A stretch of 64,000 nucleotides of DNA, taken from contig CBDCGS010000010.1 in the NCBI GenBank assembly GCA_965216915.1, positions 558,001 through 622,000 on the forward strand, written 5' to 3'. The DNA comes from CBDCGS01 sp965216915. Lineage in GTDB: Bacteria; Pseudomonadota; Alphaproteobacteria; UBA828. The position numbers were made by a program, and so were the translations under genes. The notes beneath the pieces are model-generated. The model saw only the letters and a list, made by a program, of their open reading frames with translations, made no database searches and was not told where the DNA came from. Below, piece after piece: positions 16,458 to 24,684 of the stretch (positions within the stretch are counted from its first letter, which is position 1; every line of letters starts with the position of its first letter).

Positions 16458-17432
16458 ATGCCGGTTGCGCATGAGGACCTGATCATCTTCGACGGCTTGA
16501 TCATCAGCAAATGGGATCGCGCCATCTTCGAGGATATGCGGCGGGGCGGGGTCACGGGCGCCAACTGCACCTGCTCGGTGTGGGAGGGCTTTGGCGCCAC
16601 GATGGCCAACATCGCGGAATGGAACGCCTGGTTCCATGCGCATGCCGATCTCATCGTCAAGGCGCGCAGCACCGCCGATATCCGCCGCGCCAAGGCCGAT
16701 GGCCGCACCGCGATCGTGCTCGGCTTCCAGAACGTCTCGGCGTTCGAGGATCGGCTCGGCGCCATCGAGCTCTTCAAGGAGGTCGGCGTCGGCATCGCGC
16801 AGCTCGCCTACAACACACAGAACCTGGTCGGCACCGGGTGCTATGAGAGCCGCGACCCCGGGCTCAGCGATTTCGGCCGCGAGGTGGTCGCCGAGATGAA
16901 CCGCGTCGGCATGCTCATCGACCTCAGCCACGTCGGCGCGCAAACCTCTGAAGACGCGATCCACGCCTCATCGAAGCCCGTGGCCTACTCGCACTGCCTG
17001 CCGGCCGGACTCAAGGCGCACCCGCGCAACAAGAGCGACGACGAGCTCCGCTTCATCGCCACGCATGGCGGTTTCGTCGGCGTGACGATGTTTCCGGCCT
17101 TTCTCAAGCGCGGGGTCGACGCGACGGTCGACGACTATGTCGAGGCCATCGACTATGTGATCAATCTGGTGGGCGAGGAACGGGTCGGGATCGGCACCGA
17201 TTTCACGCAAGGCCATGGCGAGGCGTTCTTCCACTCGCTGACTCACGACAAGGGCTACGCGCGCAGGCTCACCGACTTCGGCGACATCGTGAACCCCGAA
17301 GGCATTCGCACGATCGGCGAGTTTCCGAACCTGACGGCCGCCATGGCGCGGGCCGGCTGGTCCGACACGCGCATCGCGCGGGTCATGGGCGAGAATTGGC
17401 TCCAGCTTCTCGCCGAGGTGTGGGGGGAATAG
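16458..17432 (+). CDS. M19 (renal dipeptidase) family protein with altered metal site
   Basis: A 324-residue TIM-barrel protein with a strong GGGGAGGG ribosome site. M19 landmarks include LIDLSHVG and AYSHC (the two His that bind one metal), HPRNKSDDELR (substrate-binding Arg) and GIGTDFTQG (Asp). However, the usual DGHND at the start is FDGLI, so the first metal His and Asp are missing, and the bridging Glu region reads GFQNV instead of FEGG. It is therefore probably not a classical dinuclear dipeptidase. It is followed at 4 bp by a DUF5943-like gene; as far as I recall this pair also occurs next to dimethylglycine demethylase genes in Pseudomonas betaine-catabolic clusters (PA5396-PA5397). 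Confidence 0.75.
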   Translation: MPVAHEDLIIFDGLIISKWDRAIFEDMRRGGVTGANCTCSVWEGFGATMANIAEWNAWFHAHADLIVKARSTADIRRAKADGRTAIVLGFQNVSAFEDRLGAIELFKEVGVGIAQLAYNTQNLVGTGCYESRDPGLSDFGREVVAEMNRVGMLIDLSHVGAQTSEDAIHASSKPVAYSHCLPAGLKAHPRNKSDDELRFIATHGGFVGVTMFPAFLKRGVDATVDDYVEAIDYVINLVGEERVGIGTDFTQGHGEAFFHSLTHDKGYARRLTDFGDIVNPEGIRTIGEFPNLTAAMARAGWSDTRIARVMGENWLQLLAEVWGE

Positions 17433-17436
17433 CCGA

Positions 17437-17970
17437 ATGGCAGCGCCGGAGGTGCCGATCGCGGTCGACCCCGAGACGGGGGTGTGGTCCACCGACGGGT
17501 TGCCGATGCTCTACGTGCCGCGCCACTTCTTCGTCGGCAATCATCTGGCCTGCGAGGCGGCGCTCGGGCGCGCGGCCTACGCGGCCAGGCTCTACGATGC
17601 CGGGTTTCGCGCCGCGCACACCTGGTGCGCGCGCACGGCGGAAGCGCGCGGCCTACGCGGCATGGACGTGTTTGCGCTCTACATGCAGCGGCTCTCGCAG
17701 CGCGGCTGGGGGCAGTTCGACGCCAGCGGCATCGATCTCGAGACCGGGTGTGGCACGCTCGTGGTGCACAACTCGTGCTTCGTGCTGCACGAGCCCGACG
17801 CCGCGGACACCGGCGCACGCTGCTACATGTTCGCGGGCTGGGCGCCCGGCGCGCTCGCCTGGGTTGGAGAGGACGGCGCCCGTCCGCTCCGCGTGCAAGC
17901 CACGGAGACCACGTGCGCCGCCGAGGGTCACGCCGCCTGCACGTTCACGCTCGCGCCCGCCCGCCGGTGA
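17437..17970 (+). CDS. DUF5943/V4R-like protein paired with the M19 homologue
   Basis: A 177-residue soluble protein starting 4 bp after the M19-like gene, so the two are cotranscribed. The N-terminus reads PIAVDPETGVWSTDGLPMLY. The middle has RHFFVGNHLACEAALGRAAY, and the end TTCAAEGHAACTFTLAP resembles the closing CxxxGxxxCxF strand of V4R (4-vinyl reductase-like) ligand-binding domains. In that fold the cysteines bind metal or a small ligand. I believe this corresponds to DUF5943, which travels with the dipeptidase-like gene in betaine-degradation loci. No other betaine gene is nearby, so the role here is open. It is convergent with the methyltransferase gene 17 bp away. Confidence 0.55.
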   Translation: MAAPEVPIAVDPETGVWSTDGLPMLYVPRHFFVGNHLACEAALGRAAYAARLYDAGFRAAHTWCARTAEARGLRGMDVFALYMQRLSQRGWGQFDASGIDLETGCGTLVVHNSCFVLHEPDAADTGARCYMFAGWAPGALAWVGEDGARPLRVQATETTCAAEGHAACTFTLAPARR

Positions 17971-17987
17971 GGGGCAAGCGCGTCGTG

Positions 17988-18794
17988 CTATTTGATGCCG
18001 ATGCCGAGCCAGGCATCGGCGGACAGCGTTACTGGGAACGTCCCAATCACCTGCTCGAGGTGGTCGATCGCGATGGTGCTTTTCTCGCGCCAAGCCTCCT
18101 CGGGCATGCTGTGCTGCAGCATGCGCACCGGTGCGCTTCCTCGGACGGTGTTCTCCCAGAACGCCTCGGCACTCTCGATCGACAAGCTCTGGGTCACGCC
18201 GTGAACGGCGACATCGCCGAAACCGGCGGCCACGATTTCCGACGAGAGCAGGTCCGGGTCCTCCAGTGAGTCGAGATCCGTTTTTTCGGCCCGCATGTCG
18301 GGCTTGATCGCGCGGAGGGCACCGAACATGACCTGCATGATGGGGGACCGCTCGACCGGCGCCCAGCTCGTAATGCAGATGCGTCCGCCAGGTTTCAGCG
18401 TTCGGAAGATCTCGGCATAGCCCCTGGGCCGTTCGGGAAAGAACATGAGCCCGAACATTGAAAACGCGGCGTTGAACGCGGCATCCGGGTAGGGCAGGCT
18501 TTGGCCATCGCCCTGGCGGGGCTCGATGTTCTCGATGCCGCGCGCCGCCATGCCCTGGCGCAGCTGCGCGATCATGTTCTCGGAGAAATCGATCGCCTTC
18601 ACCGAAGCGGCCATGCCGGCGGCGCTGAGCGCCAGCGTCCCCGGGCCGCAGGCGACATCGAGGATCTCGTCATCGGGCTGCACACCGGTCAACGCCAGGG
18701 CGGCCTCGATACATCCGCGGAAAAACCTCATTGTGGTTTCCGCATAACCCTCGGCAACGAGATCCCAAGGCGCGACCTGACTCAGCATGTTCAT
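17988..18794 (-). CDS. Class I SAM-dependent methyltransferase (UbiE/type 11-like)
   Basis: A 268-residue soluble enzyme. The SAM-binding motif I is EILDVACGPGTLALSAA, with the acidic ribose-binding residue in VKAIDFSENMIAQL, motif II near RQGDGQSLPYPDAAFNAAFS and motif III LKPGGRICITSWAP. This is the methyltransferase type 11 arrangement used by ubiquinone, menaquinone and many small-molecule methyltransferases. The C-terminal 110 residues probably cap the substrate pocket. Substrate unknown. It is a single gene, convergent with the DUF5943-like gene and divergent from the broken DUF1330 gene. Confidence 0.85.
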   Translation of the reverse strand: MNMLSQVAPWDLVAEGYAETTMRFFRGCIEAALALTGVQPDDEILDVACGPGTLALSAAGMAASVKAIDFSENMIAQLRQGMAARGIENIEPRQGDGQSLPYPDAAFNAAFSMFGLMFFPERPRGYAEIFRTLKPGGRICITSWAPVERSPIMQVMFGALRAIKPDMRAEKTDLDSLEDPDLLSSEIVAAGFGDVAVHGVTQSLSIESAEAFWENTVRGSAPVRMLQHSMPEEAWREKSTIAIDHLEQVIGTFPVTLSADAWLGIGIK

Positions 18795-18958
18795 GGCAAC
18801 GGACTCTCGCGTTGGACGGTTCGACGGCTTTCCACACTGTCGCCATCGAGCCGCCGTGGTGCTAGCGTCTCGGGCATGTCGCGACGAGCGGACGCGTGTG
18901 ACCTCGGTTGTCGTCGCACAGCCATCAACACCAAAAAACCAATCGGGAGACCGTATCC

Positions 18959-19266
18959 ATGGCCGCCTATCTCATCGCTGTCCACAAGGTTCTCGATGCG
19001 GACACGCTCAACAATGTCTACCTCCCCAAGGCCGTCGCCACATTGGAGCCGTATGCGCCCGAGATTCTGGCGGTCGATGAGAACATCGAGGTCGTCGAAG
19101 GCAATCCTGAAAACACGCGCGCCGTCATCCTTAAGTTCAAAGCCGCGAGGAGGCCGAGCGCTGGTACAACTCGCCGGAGTATCAGAGCGTCATCAACCTG
19201 CGTCTCGACTCCACGGACCACATCGTGACGGTGCTGTGTGATTCGTACGAAGCGCCGGAGGCGTGA
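18959..19266 (+). pseudogene. DUF1330-family gene with a single-base frameshift
   Basis: From the ATG at 18959 the product reads MAAYLIAVHKVLDADTLNNV and continues to NTRAVILKF, then breaks near 19136. The rest of the domain (SREEAERWYNSPEYQSVINL and HIVTVLCDSYEAPEA) continues in the next frame to the TGA at 19264-19266. The total length is two bases over a multiple of three, consistent with loss of one base around TTCAAAGCC. DUF1330 proteins are small dimeric ferredoxin-like alpha/beta-barrel proteins of about 95-100 residues; apart from the shift the two halves together form a full-length copy. Recent inactivation or a sequencing error are both possible. Confidence 0.8.
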
Positions 19267-19308
19267 GCGCGGGTCCGCCGCGCGCGAGTGGCGGCCGGGA
19301 GGCGCCCG

Positions 19309-20223
19309 ATGAAGCGGGTGCTCGCGTTGGATGGCGGCGGCATGCATGGCATCGTGGCGGCCGCCGTCTTGAGCCACATCGAGGGGCGCTGCGGCCAGCC
19401 GGTGCATCGTCTGTTCGATCTGGTGGCGGGCACCTCGACCGGCGGGATCATCGCGCTCGCTCTCTGCAAGCCTGATCCGCTGCCCGCCGATCGGGTGGGG
19501 GCGCTCTACACCGAGCACGGCGCGGAGATCTTCCCGCGGGGCCGCCGGTGGGCCGTCTCGCTCCTCGGGCCGAAATATCGCGCCGCGCCGTTCGAGCGCG
19601 TTCTGCGGGATTACCTCGGTACCGCACGCGTCGGCAGCTGCATCACGCCGTGCATGGTCACAGCGTACGACATCGAGCAGCGCGCAACCCGGTTCATCAA
19701 GTCGTGGCGCGGCGAGGAAATGGCGCTCTGGGAGGCCGCGCGTGCGACGAGCGCGGCGCCGACTCTGTTCCCACCCTACGGCGCGCTCATCGACGGCGGC
19801 GTCTTCATCAACAACCCTGCGCTTTCCGCCTATGCGGCAGCGCGCCGCATGTGGCCCGAGGAGCCGCAGCTCGTCGTCTCGATCGGCACGGGCCGGATGA
19901 CCCGGCCGATCGATCCACTGCGCGCGCGCGGCTATGGCGTCTTCGGTTGGTCCCGGCGGCTTCTCTCGATCATGATGGATGGTCAGGCGGCGGCCGTCGA
20001 ATATCAGCTCGACCAATTTCCTTATGCCGACCACCGCCGCCTGCAGGCGCGCCTGGTTGGCGCTTCGGATGACGTCGACGATGCGCGGCCCGCGCAAATC
20101 GCAGGGTTGCGCGGCGTCGCCGCGGCGTTGATCGAGCAGTCTGAGAGCGACATCCAGAGCCTGTGCGGCGAGCTCCTCGGTGCCTCCGACGGCGAAGACG
20201 CAGCGCCCGCGGTCGTGGGCTGA
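19309..20223 (+). CDS. Patatin-like phospholipase
   Basis: A 304-residue protein from the ATG at 19309 (GGGAGG upstream). The patatin catalytic dyad is intact: the oxyanion loop ALDGGGMHG near residues 6-14, the nucleophile Ser in LVAGTSTGG near residue 46, and the catalytic Asp in ALIDGGVFINNP near residue 163. Members hydrolyse acyl esters of phospholipids or lipids in the cytoplasm or at membranes. No signal peptide or transmembrane helix is seen. No nucleotide cyclase, ubiquitin-like or effector genes lie nearby, so there is no sign that it is a CBASS-type defence effector. It follows the broken DUF1330 gene by 42 bp. Confidence 0.85.
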   Translation: MKRVLALDGGGMHGIVAAAVLSHIEGRCGQPVHRLFDLVAGTSTGGIIALALCKPDPLPADRVGALYTEHGAEIFPRGRRWAVSLLGPKYRAAPFERVLRDYLGTARVGSCITPCMVTAYDIEQRATRFIKSWRGEEMALWEAARATSAAPTLFPPYGALIDGGVFINNPALSAYAAARRMWPEEPQLVVSIGTGRMTRPIDPLRARGYGVFGWSRRLLSIMMDGQAAAVEYQLDQFPYADHRRLQARLVGASDDVDDARPAQIAGLRGVAAALIEQSESDIQSLCGELLGASDGEDAAPAVVG

Positions 20224-20377
20224 GGCGCGCGGCCGACGATACTTGTCGGCCCGTTGACCGGGGGCACGCGGCGTTGCATTTCTGAATTTCGGATGAACCG
20301 CCGTTTCAGGCTGGGTTCAAGCGCGCTTCCGTAGGCTCCGCTTCACGATGCGTCAACATCACGAAGGAGCAGGAGCC

Positions 20378-21034
20378 ATGACGAATATCTCTTGGGGACC
20401 GGTGGTCAAGCTCGCGGGCGCCGTCGCGGTGGTCGCGACCGTTGCCTTCGCCGCCAGCGACGCGATGGCCCACGGCCGTGGCTCAGGCCACGGCGGTTAT
20501 GGGTACGAGCACCGGCATGATGGCGGTCGCTATGAAGCCGACCGCGGCCATCGCCACGGCGCGCACCGTCACGGCGCGCACCGTCACCACAAGCGCCACC
20601 TCCACGCGCTCGCGCACAAGCCGGTGCGCTGGCACATTAAGAAAATGCGCCGCCATCCGCGCTGGTATGCGCGCAACGTGGTGCCTTATTTCGATGAGCT
20701 GCCGCGCCGCTGGCACAAGCGCATGCACCGTCACCATCCGCGCTGGTATCACCGCAACGTCGCCGACCGCCGGCATTTCCGGGGGCACCGCCACGGTGGA
20801 TATGGTCATGGTGGACATGGTCATGGCGGACACGGTCACCGGGGGCATATCGACTATGACCGCCGCGCGCCCGCCGCCACCATCTTCGAGGTCGCCATCG
20901 ACCTCCTGAATGAGCCCGAGCGGAGCCGCTACGAGCGGCGTGACGGTGACGGCGGCTATGACCGTGACGGCCGCTACGAGCGGGACGGCCGGTCCGATCG
21001 CGAGGGTCAGCGCCGCGGCCGGCGTGACCGCTGA
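20378..21034 (+). CDS. Exported His/Gly/Arg-rich protein
   Basis: A 218-residue protein from the ATG at 20378 (AGGAGCAGGAG upstream). Residues 1-31 form a signal peptide ending SDAMA. The mature part is extremely rich in His, Gly, Arg and Tyr, with tandem GHGGHGHGGHGH-type repeats near residues 135-152, two copies of a HPRWY segment (RRHPRWYARNV and HHPRWYHRNV), and a charged tail of RYERDG repeats. His repeats suggest binding of Ni, Zn, Cu or Co ions in the periplasm; alternatively the protein interacts with anionic cell-wall polymers. No known enzyme domain. A strong terminator follows. Confidence 0.65.
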   Translation: MTNISWGPVVKLAGAVAVVATVAFAASDAMAHGRGSGHGGYGYEHRHDGGRYEADRGHRHGAHRHGAHRHHKRHLHALAHKPVRWHIKKMRRHPRWYARNVVPYFDELPRRWHKRMHRHHPRWYHRNVADRRHFRGHRHGGYGHGGHGHGGHGHRGHIDYDRRAPAATIFEVAIDLLNEPERSRYERRDGDGGYDRDGRYERDGRSDREGQRRGRRDR

Positions 21035-21067
21035 CATGTCGAGTAGCCTTCGGCCTTACTGGGAAGG

Positions 21068-21097
21068 CCCCGCCACGTGGCGGGGTTCTTCTTTTCG
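21068..21097 (+). terminator. Rho-independent terminator after the His-rich gene
   Basis: A perfect 7-bp stem CCCCGCC (21068-21074) and GGCGGGG (21079-21085) encloses the loop ACGT and is followed by TTCTTCTTTT. It ends rightward transcription and lies just before the stop of the convergent rodA gene. Confidence 0.85.
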
Positions 21098-21101
21098 CGC
21101 T

Positions 21102-22268
21102 CTAGGAGCCGCGCGTCTCTGGGCGCCGGCCGATCGGCACGTCGCGGTGCACGTTGACGCAGAGCACGAGCCCGAAGCCGAACATCAGCGTGAGCATGGC
21201 GCTGCCACCATAAGAGATCAGCGGCAGCGGCACGCCTACCACCGGGATGAGGCCGATCACCATCGCCACGTTCACCGCGACATAGAGGAAGAAGGTGACG
21301 GCGATGCCGACGCCGAGCAGCCGGCCGAAATGGTTGTTGCTGCGAAACGCCAAGACCATGGCGTAGCTCACGAGCACGACGTAAAGGAAAAGGAGCAAGA
21401 TCCCGCCGACCAGCCCGAATTCCTCCGCGAGCATCGTGAAGATGAAGTCGGTCTGCTTCTCGGGCAGAAAATTGAGCCGACTTTGTGAGCCTTCGAGAAA
21501 GCCCTTGCCGAAGAGGCCGCCCGAGCCGAGCGCGATCTTGGACTGCAGGATGTGATAGCCCGCCCCGAGGGGGTCTTGCTCGGGGTTCATGAAGGTCATG
21601 ATGCGGGTCTTCTGGTAGTCGTGCAGGAATTGCCAGGCGATCGGGATGGCGCCGAGCACCGCGCCGACTGCGATGCCGAGCTTCCAAAGCGGCAGGCCCG
21701 CGAGAAACAGCATCACGCCCCCGCCGACGGTCAGCAGCACCGCGGTGCCGAGATCCGGCTGGCGCAGCACCAGCGCCGCGGGCGCGAGGATCATCGCGAG
21801 GGGCGGGACGAGCACGCGCAAGCGTGCCATATCCTCCAGCGTCACGCCGTGGAAATAGCGCGCAAGCGCGAGCACCAGCGCGATCTTCATGACCTCGGAG
21901 GGCTGGATCTGAATCACCCCGAGGTCGACCCAGCGTTGCGCGCCCATCACGGTCGCGCCCAGCACCTCGACGCCCACGAGGAGCACGAACGCCGCCGCAT
22001 AGATGCCATAGGCCGCGCGCATCCAAAGGCGGATGTCAATCAGCGCGACCCCGATCATCAGCGCGAAGCAAACGGCGAAGCGGATCAGCTGGCGCGAGGC
22101 CCATGGCTCGCTCGAGCCGCCGCCTGCGGAGTAGAGCATCGCGAAGCCGACCCCGGCGACCGCGCAGATCAGGAAGATCAGCAGCCAATTGAGGTGAAGC
22201 GCCTTTTGCGCAAGCGTGCGGCGCGGGACGATGAGGTCGAGCGTGTTCTGCGCCATGACGCGGCTCAC
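21102..22268 (-). CDS. rodA: RodA, SEDS-family peptidoglycan glycosyltransferase
   Basis: A 388-residue polytopic membrane protein with about ten transmembrane helices. RodA polymerises lipid II into glycan strands during cell elongation, together with PBP2. SEDS features include the early helix WLLIFLICAVAGVGFAMLYS, the GAQRWVDLGVIQIQPSE motif, ALVLRQPDLGTAVLLT with the catalytic Asp region, and GVPLPLISYGGSAMLTLM near the end. The GTG start overlaps the PBP2 stop (GTGA), giving translational coupling; an in-frame ATG at 22256 is an alternative. It is the last gene of the mreB-mreC-mreD-mrdA-rodA set. Confidence 0.96.
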   Translation of the reverse strand: MSRVMAQNTLDLIVPRRTLAQKALHLNWLLIFLICAVAGVGFAMLYSAGGGSSEPWASRQLIRFAVCFALMIGVALIDIRLWMRAAYGIYAAAFVLLVGVEVLGATVMGAQRWVDLGVIQIQPSEVMKIALVLALARYFHGVTLEDMARLRVLVPPLAMILAPAALVLRQPDLGTAVLLTVGGGVMLFLAGLPLWKLGIAVGAVLGAIPIAWQFLHDYQKTRIMTFMNPEQDPLGAGYHILQSKIALGSGGLFGKGFLEGSQSRLNFLPEKQTDFIFTMLAEEFGLVGGILLLFLYVVLVSYAMVLAFRSNNHFGRLLGVGIAVTFFLYVAVNVAMVIGLIPVVGVPLPLISYGGSAMLTLMFGFGLVLCVNVHRDVPIGRRPETRGS

Positions 22269-24160
22269 ACCGTCGGCGCGGCGAGCGCGCCGGGCCCTTG
22301 GCGACCGGAGGGATCGCGCCGTTGAACCTCGAGCAGGATGTCGCGCGCGATGGGCGCGGCCACGGTCGAGCCGCCGCCACCATGCTCAACGATGACGGCA
22401 ACCGCGTAGCGCGGCGTCTTGTGGGGCGCGTAGGCGACGAAAAGCGCGTGATCGCGCTCCTCCCAGGGGCGCTCCTCGTTCTTGAGCACGCCGGAATCGC
22501 GCTCGCGCTTGGAGATGCGACGGACCTGCGCGCTGCCGGTCTTGCCGGCCATGGCGTAAGCCTCCTCCTCGATGCGCGCTTTGTAGGCGGTGCCCTTGCG
22601 GTCGTTCACGACACGCCACATGCCCTTGCGCACGATCTCGAGGTGGGTGGGCGAAATATCCATGGAGGGAAAGGTCGGCGGCGGTACGGGCCGGCCGGCG
22701 CCATCATGCAGGACCTCGCGCACGATGCGCGGGGTCACCGCGAGGCCGCCGTTCGCGATGCGCGATGCCATCACGGCGAGCTGCAGTGGCGTCACCAGCA
22801 TGTAGCCCTGGCCGATGCCGACGACGAGGGTCTCGCCGAGTTGCCAGGGCTCGCCGCGCATAGCGAGCTTCCAGGCCTTGGTCGGGACGAGACCCTTTTT
22901 CTCGCCGGGGAGCGTGAGTCCGACGCGGGTTCCGAGGCCAAAGCGCTCGGCCATGGCGGCGATGCGGTCGACGCCGACGCGGCGCGCCACTTCGTAAAAA
23001 TAGACGTCGCACGAGCGCATGATGCCCTGCACCATGTTGGTGTGGCCATGTCCGCCGCGGCGCCAGCAGTGGAAGCGGCGTCTGCCGAGCTTCAGGAAGC
23101 CGGGGCAGTAAAATTGTGCGCCCGGCTCGACCTCGCCGCTCTCGAGGGCGGCCAGCGCGACCACCATCTTGAACGTCGAGCCCGGTGGATATTGCCCGGC
23201 GATCGCTTTGTTGGTGAGCGGAAAGCGCGGGTGATTGATCAGCTCGGCCCAGTGCTTTTGGCTGATCCCGGTGGTGAAATGGTTGGGGTCGTAGCTCGGC
23301 ACCGAGGCCAAGGCCAGCACCTCGCCGGTGTGCACGTCCATCACGACGGCGGCGCCGCTCTCATCACCGAAGCGCGCGTTGGCATATTGCTGCAAGCCCA
23401 TATCGAGGGTGAGCACATAGTCGTCGCCCGGCTGGCCATCCCGGCGGTTAAGCTCGCGGATGATGCGGCCGTAGGCGTTGACCTCGACATGCCGCGTGCC
23501 CGCCTTGCCGCGCAGCGAGGCCTCGAAGGCCTTTTCGGCGCCGTTCTTGCCAATGCGAAAGCCCGGCAGCGCGAGCACGGGGTCGCCCTCGAGCTCCTTC
23601 TCGGCGACGGCGCCGACATAGCCGATGACATGGGCGGCTTCGGGGCCGAAGGCGTAGTGACGGCTCTGCCCGGCGTCGATCATGACCCCGGGGAGGTCCG
23701 GCGCATGCACCTCGATCCGCGACACCTCGTCCCAGGTCAGGTTCTCGCGCACAGTGATCGGCACGAAGTTCCGTTTGCGCCGCGCTTCCTTGAGAATGCG
23801 CTCGCGGTCATGATCCTCGATGGGGACGAGCGCCTCGATGAGCCGCAGCGCTTGCTCTAGGGTGACCTCCCCACCGCGCCGGAGGCCTTCGATCGCCTGC
23901 TCGGGCACGATCACCAGACGGTAGTTCATCTGGTTTTCGGCGAGAAGCTGGCCGTGCCGGTCGAAGATGCGTCCGCGCGGCGGCGGCAGCAGCTGCATGT
24001 TGATGCGGTTTTCGTCGGCGAGCACCTTGTAGCGCTCGGCCTCGACCACCTGGAGCTGGTACATGCGCCCGGCAAGTCCCGTCGCGACGAGCGCCTGGAT
24101 GCCGCCGATCAAGAGCGCGCGCCGGGTGAAGAGCTTGCTGCGCCGGGTCTTTCCCTGCAT
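22265..24160 (-). CDS. mrdA: Penicillin-binding protein 2 (MrdA), elongation transpeptidase
   Basis: A 631-residue bitopic protein: one N-terminal helix (ALLIGGIQALVATGLAGRMY), a pedestal/dimerisation domain starting PPPRGRIFDRHGQLLAENQ, and a periplasmic D,D-transpeptidase domain. The catalytic motifs are the SxxK box YPPGSTFKM (nucleophilic Ser), an SxN-type box at SCDVYF, and the KTG box AGKTGSAQV. It cross-links new peptidoglycan with RodA in the elongasome. A Cys-rich patch (FYCPGF.....RRFHCW) lies between the first two motifs. It starts 5 bp after mreD and overlaps rodA. Confidence 0.96.
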   Translation of the reverse strand: MQGKTRRSKLFTRRALLIGGIQALVATGLAGRMYQLQVVEAERYKVLADENRINMQLLPPPRGRIFDRHGQLLAENQMNYRLVIVPEQAIEGLRRGGEVTLEQALRLIEALVPIEDHDRERILKEARRKRNFVPITVRENLTWDEVSRIEVHAPDLPGVMIDAGQSRHYAFGPEAAHVIGYVGAVAEKELEGDPVLALPGFRIGKNGAEKAFEASLRGKAGTRHVEVNAYGRIIRELNRRDGQPGDDYVLTLDMGLQQYANARFGDESGAAVVMDVHTGEVLALASVPSYDPNHFTTGISQKHWAELINHPRFPLTNKAIAGQYPPGSTFKMVVALAALESGEVEPGAQFYCPGFLKLGRRRFHCWRRGGHGHTNMVQGIMRSCDVYFYEVARRVGVDRIAAMAERFGLGTRVGLTLPGEKKGLVPTKAWKLAMRGEPWQLGETLVVGIGQGYMLVTPLQLAVMASRIANGGLAVTPRIVREVLHDGAGRPVPPPTFPSMDISPTHLEIVRKGMWRVVNDRKGTAYKARIEEEAYAMAGKTGSAQVRRISKRERDSGVLKNEERPWEERDHALFVAYAPHKTPRYAVAVIVEHGGGGSTVAAPIARDILLEVQRRDPSGRQGPGALAAPTV

Positions 24161-24165
24161 CGCGC

Positions 24166-24684
24166 TCAGGCCGTTTCCATGAAGAGCGCCTGCACGCGGC
24201 TAAAGAGCGCCGCGAAAAGCGGATAGAGCAGGATGGTCAGCGCCACCTGAATGACCATCGGGAGCGGCGGAACCACCGCGCCCAGCATGGCGGAGGCCGC
24301 GATCCAGCTCACCAGCCCGATGACCGGCATGATCAGCGAGAACCCCCACCACACCACCAGAAACGGTTTGTTGTGGAAGAACGTGCGCTGGGTGGCGACG
24401 GCGCCTTGCACCATAAGCAGGATGAGCGCGGTCATGCCGGTCGGTGTGCCGGTGATCAGATCTTGCAGCAGGCCGAGGCAGAAGGTCGCGGCATAGGGCA
24501 GGCGGTCGGGCCGGTGGAGCGTCCAGTAGAACACCGCCATCACGACGAAGGCCGGCGTCACCGGCGTCAGCCCGGGCAGATGCCAGGGGAGCGCGCTCGC
24601 CAGCACCAGGAGCAGCGAGATGAGTGCCGGCGTGAGGCCGCGCAAGAACCGATCGGTGCGCTGCCACCAGGTCGCCGTCTTCAT
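24166..24684 (-). CDS. mreD: Rod-shape-determining protein MreD
   Basis: A 172-residue inner-membrane protein with about five hydrophobic helices (for example ALISLLLVLASALPWHL, FVVMAVFYWTLHRPDRLPY and LILLMVQGAVATQ). The segment FYWTLHRPDRLP followed by GLLQDLITGTPTGMTALI is a hallmark of MreD, which links MreC to the RodA/PBP2 synthase. The start overlaps the mreC stop by four bases (ATGA) and the stop lies 5 bp before mrdA, so the genes are tightly coupled. Confidence 0.93.
   Translation of the reverse strand: MKTATWWQRTDRFLRGLTPALISLLLVLASALPWHLPGLTPVTPAFVVMAVFYWTLHRPDRLPYAATFCLGLLQDLITGTPTGMTALILLMVQGAVATQRTFFHNKPFLVVWWGFSLIMPVIGLVSWIAASAMLGAVVPPLPMVIQVALTILLYPLFAALFSRVQALFMETA

Noticed and set aside
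19309..20223. CBASS or other anti-phage system centred on the patatin
   Set aside because: No CD-NTase cyclase, E1/E2/JAB genes, TIR, helicase or restriction genes lie within 10 kb on either side. The patatin motif alone is not evidence of defence.
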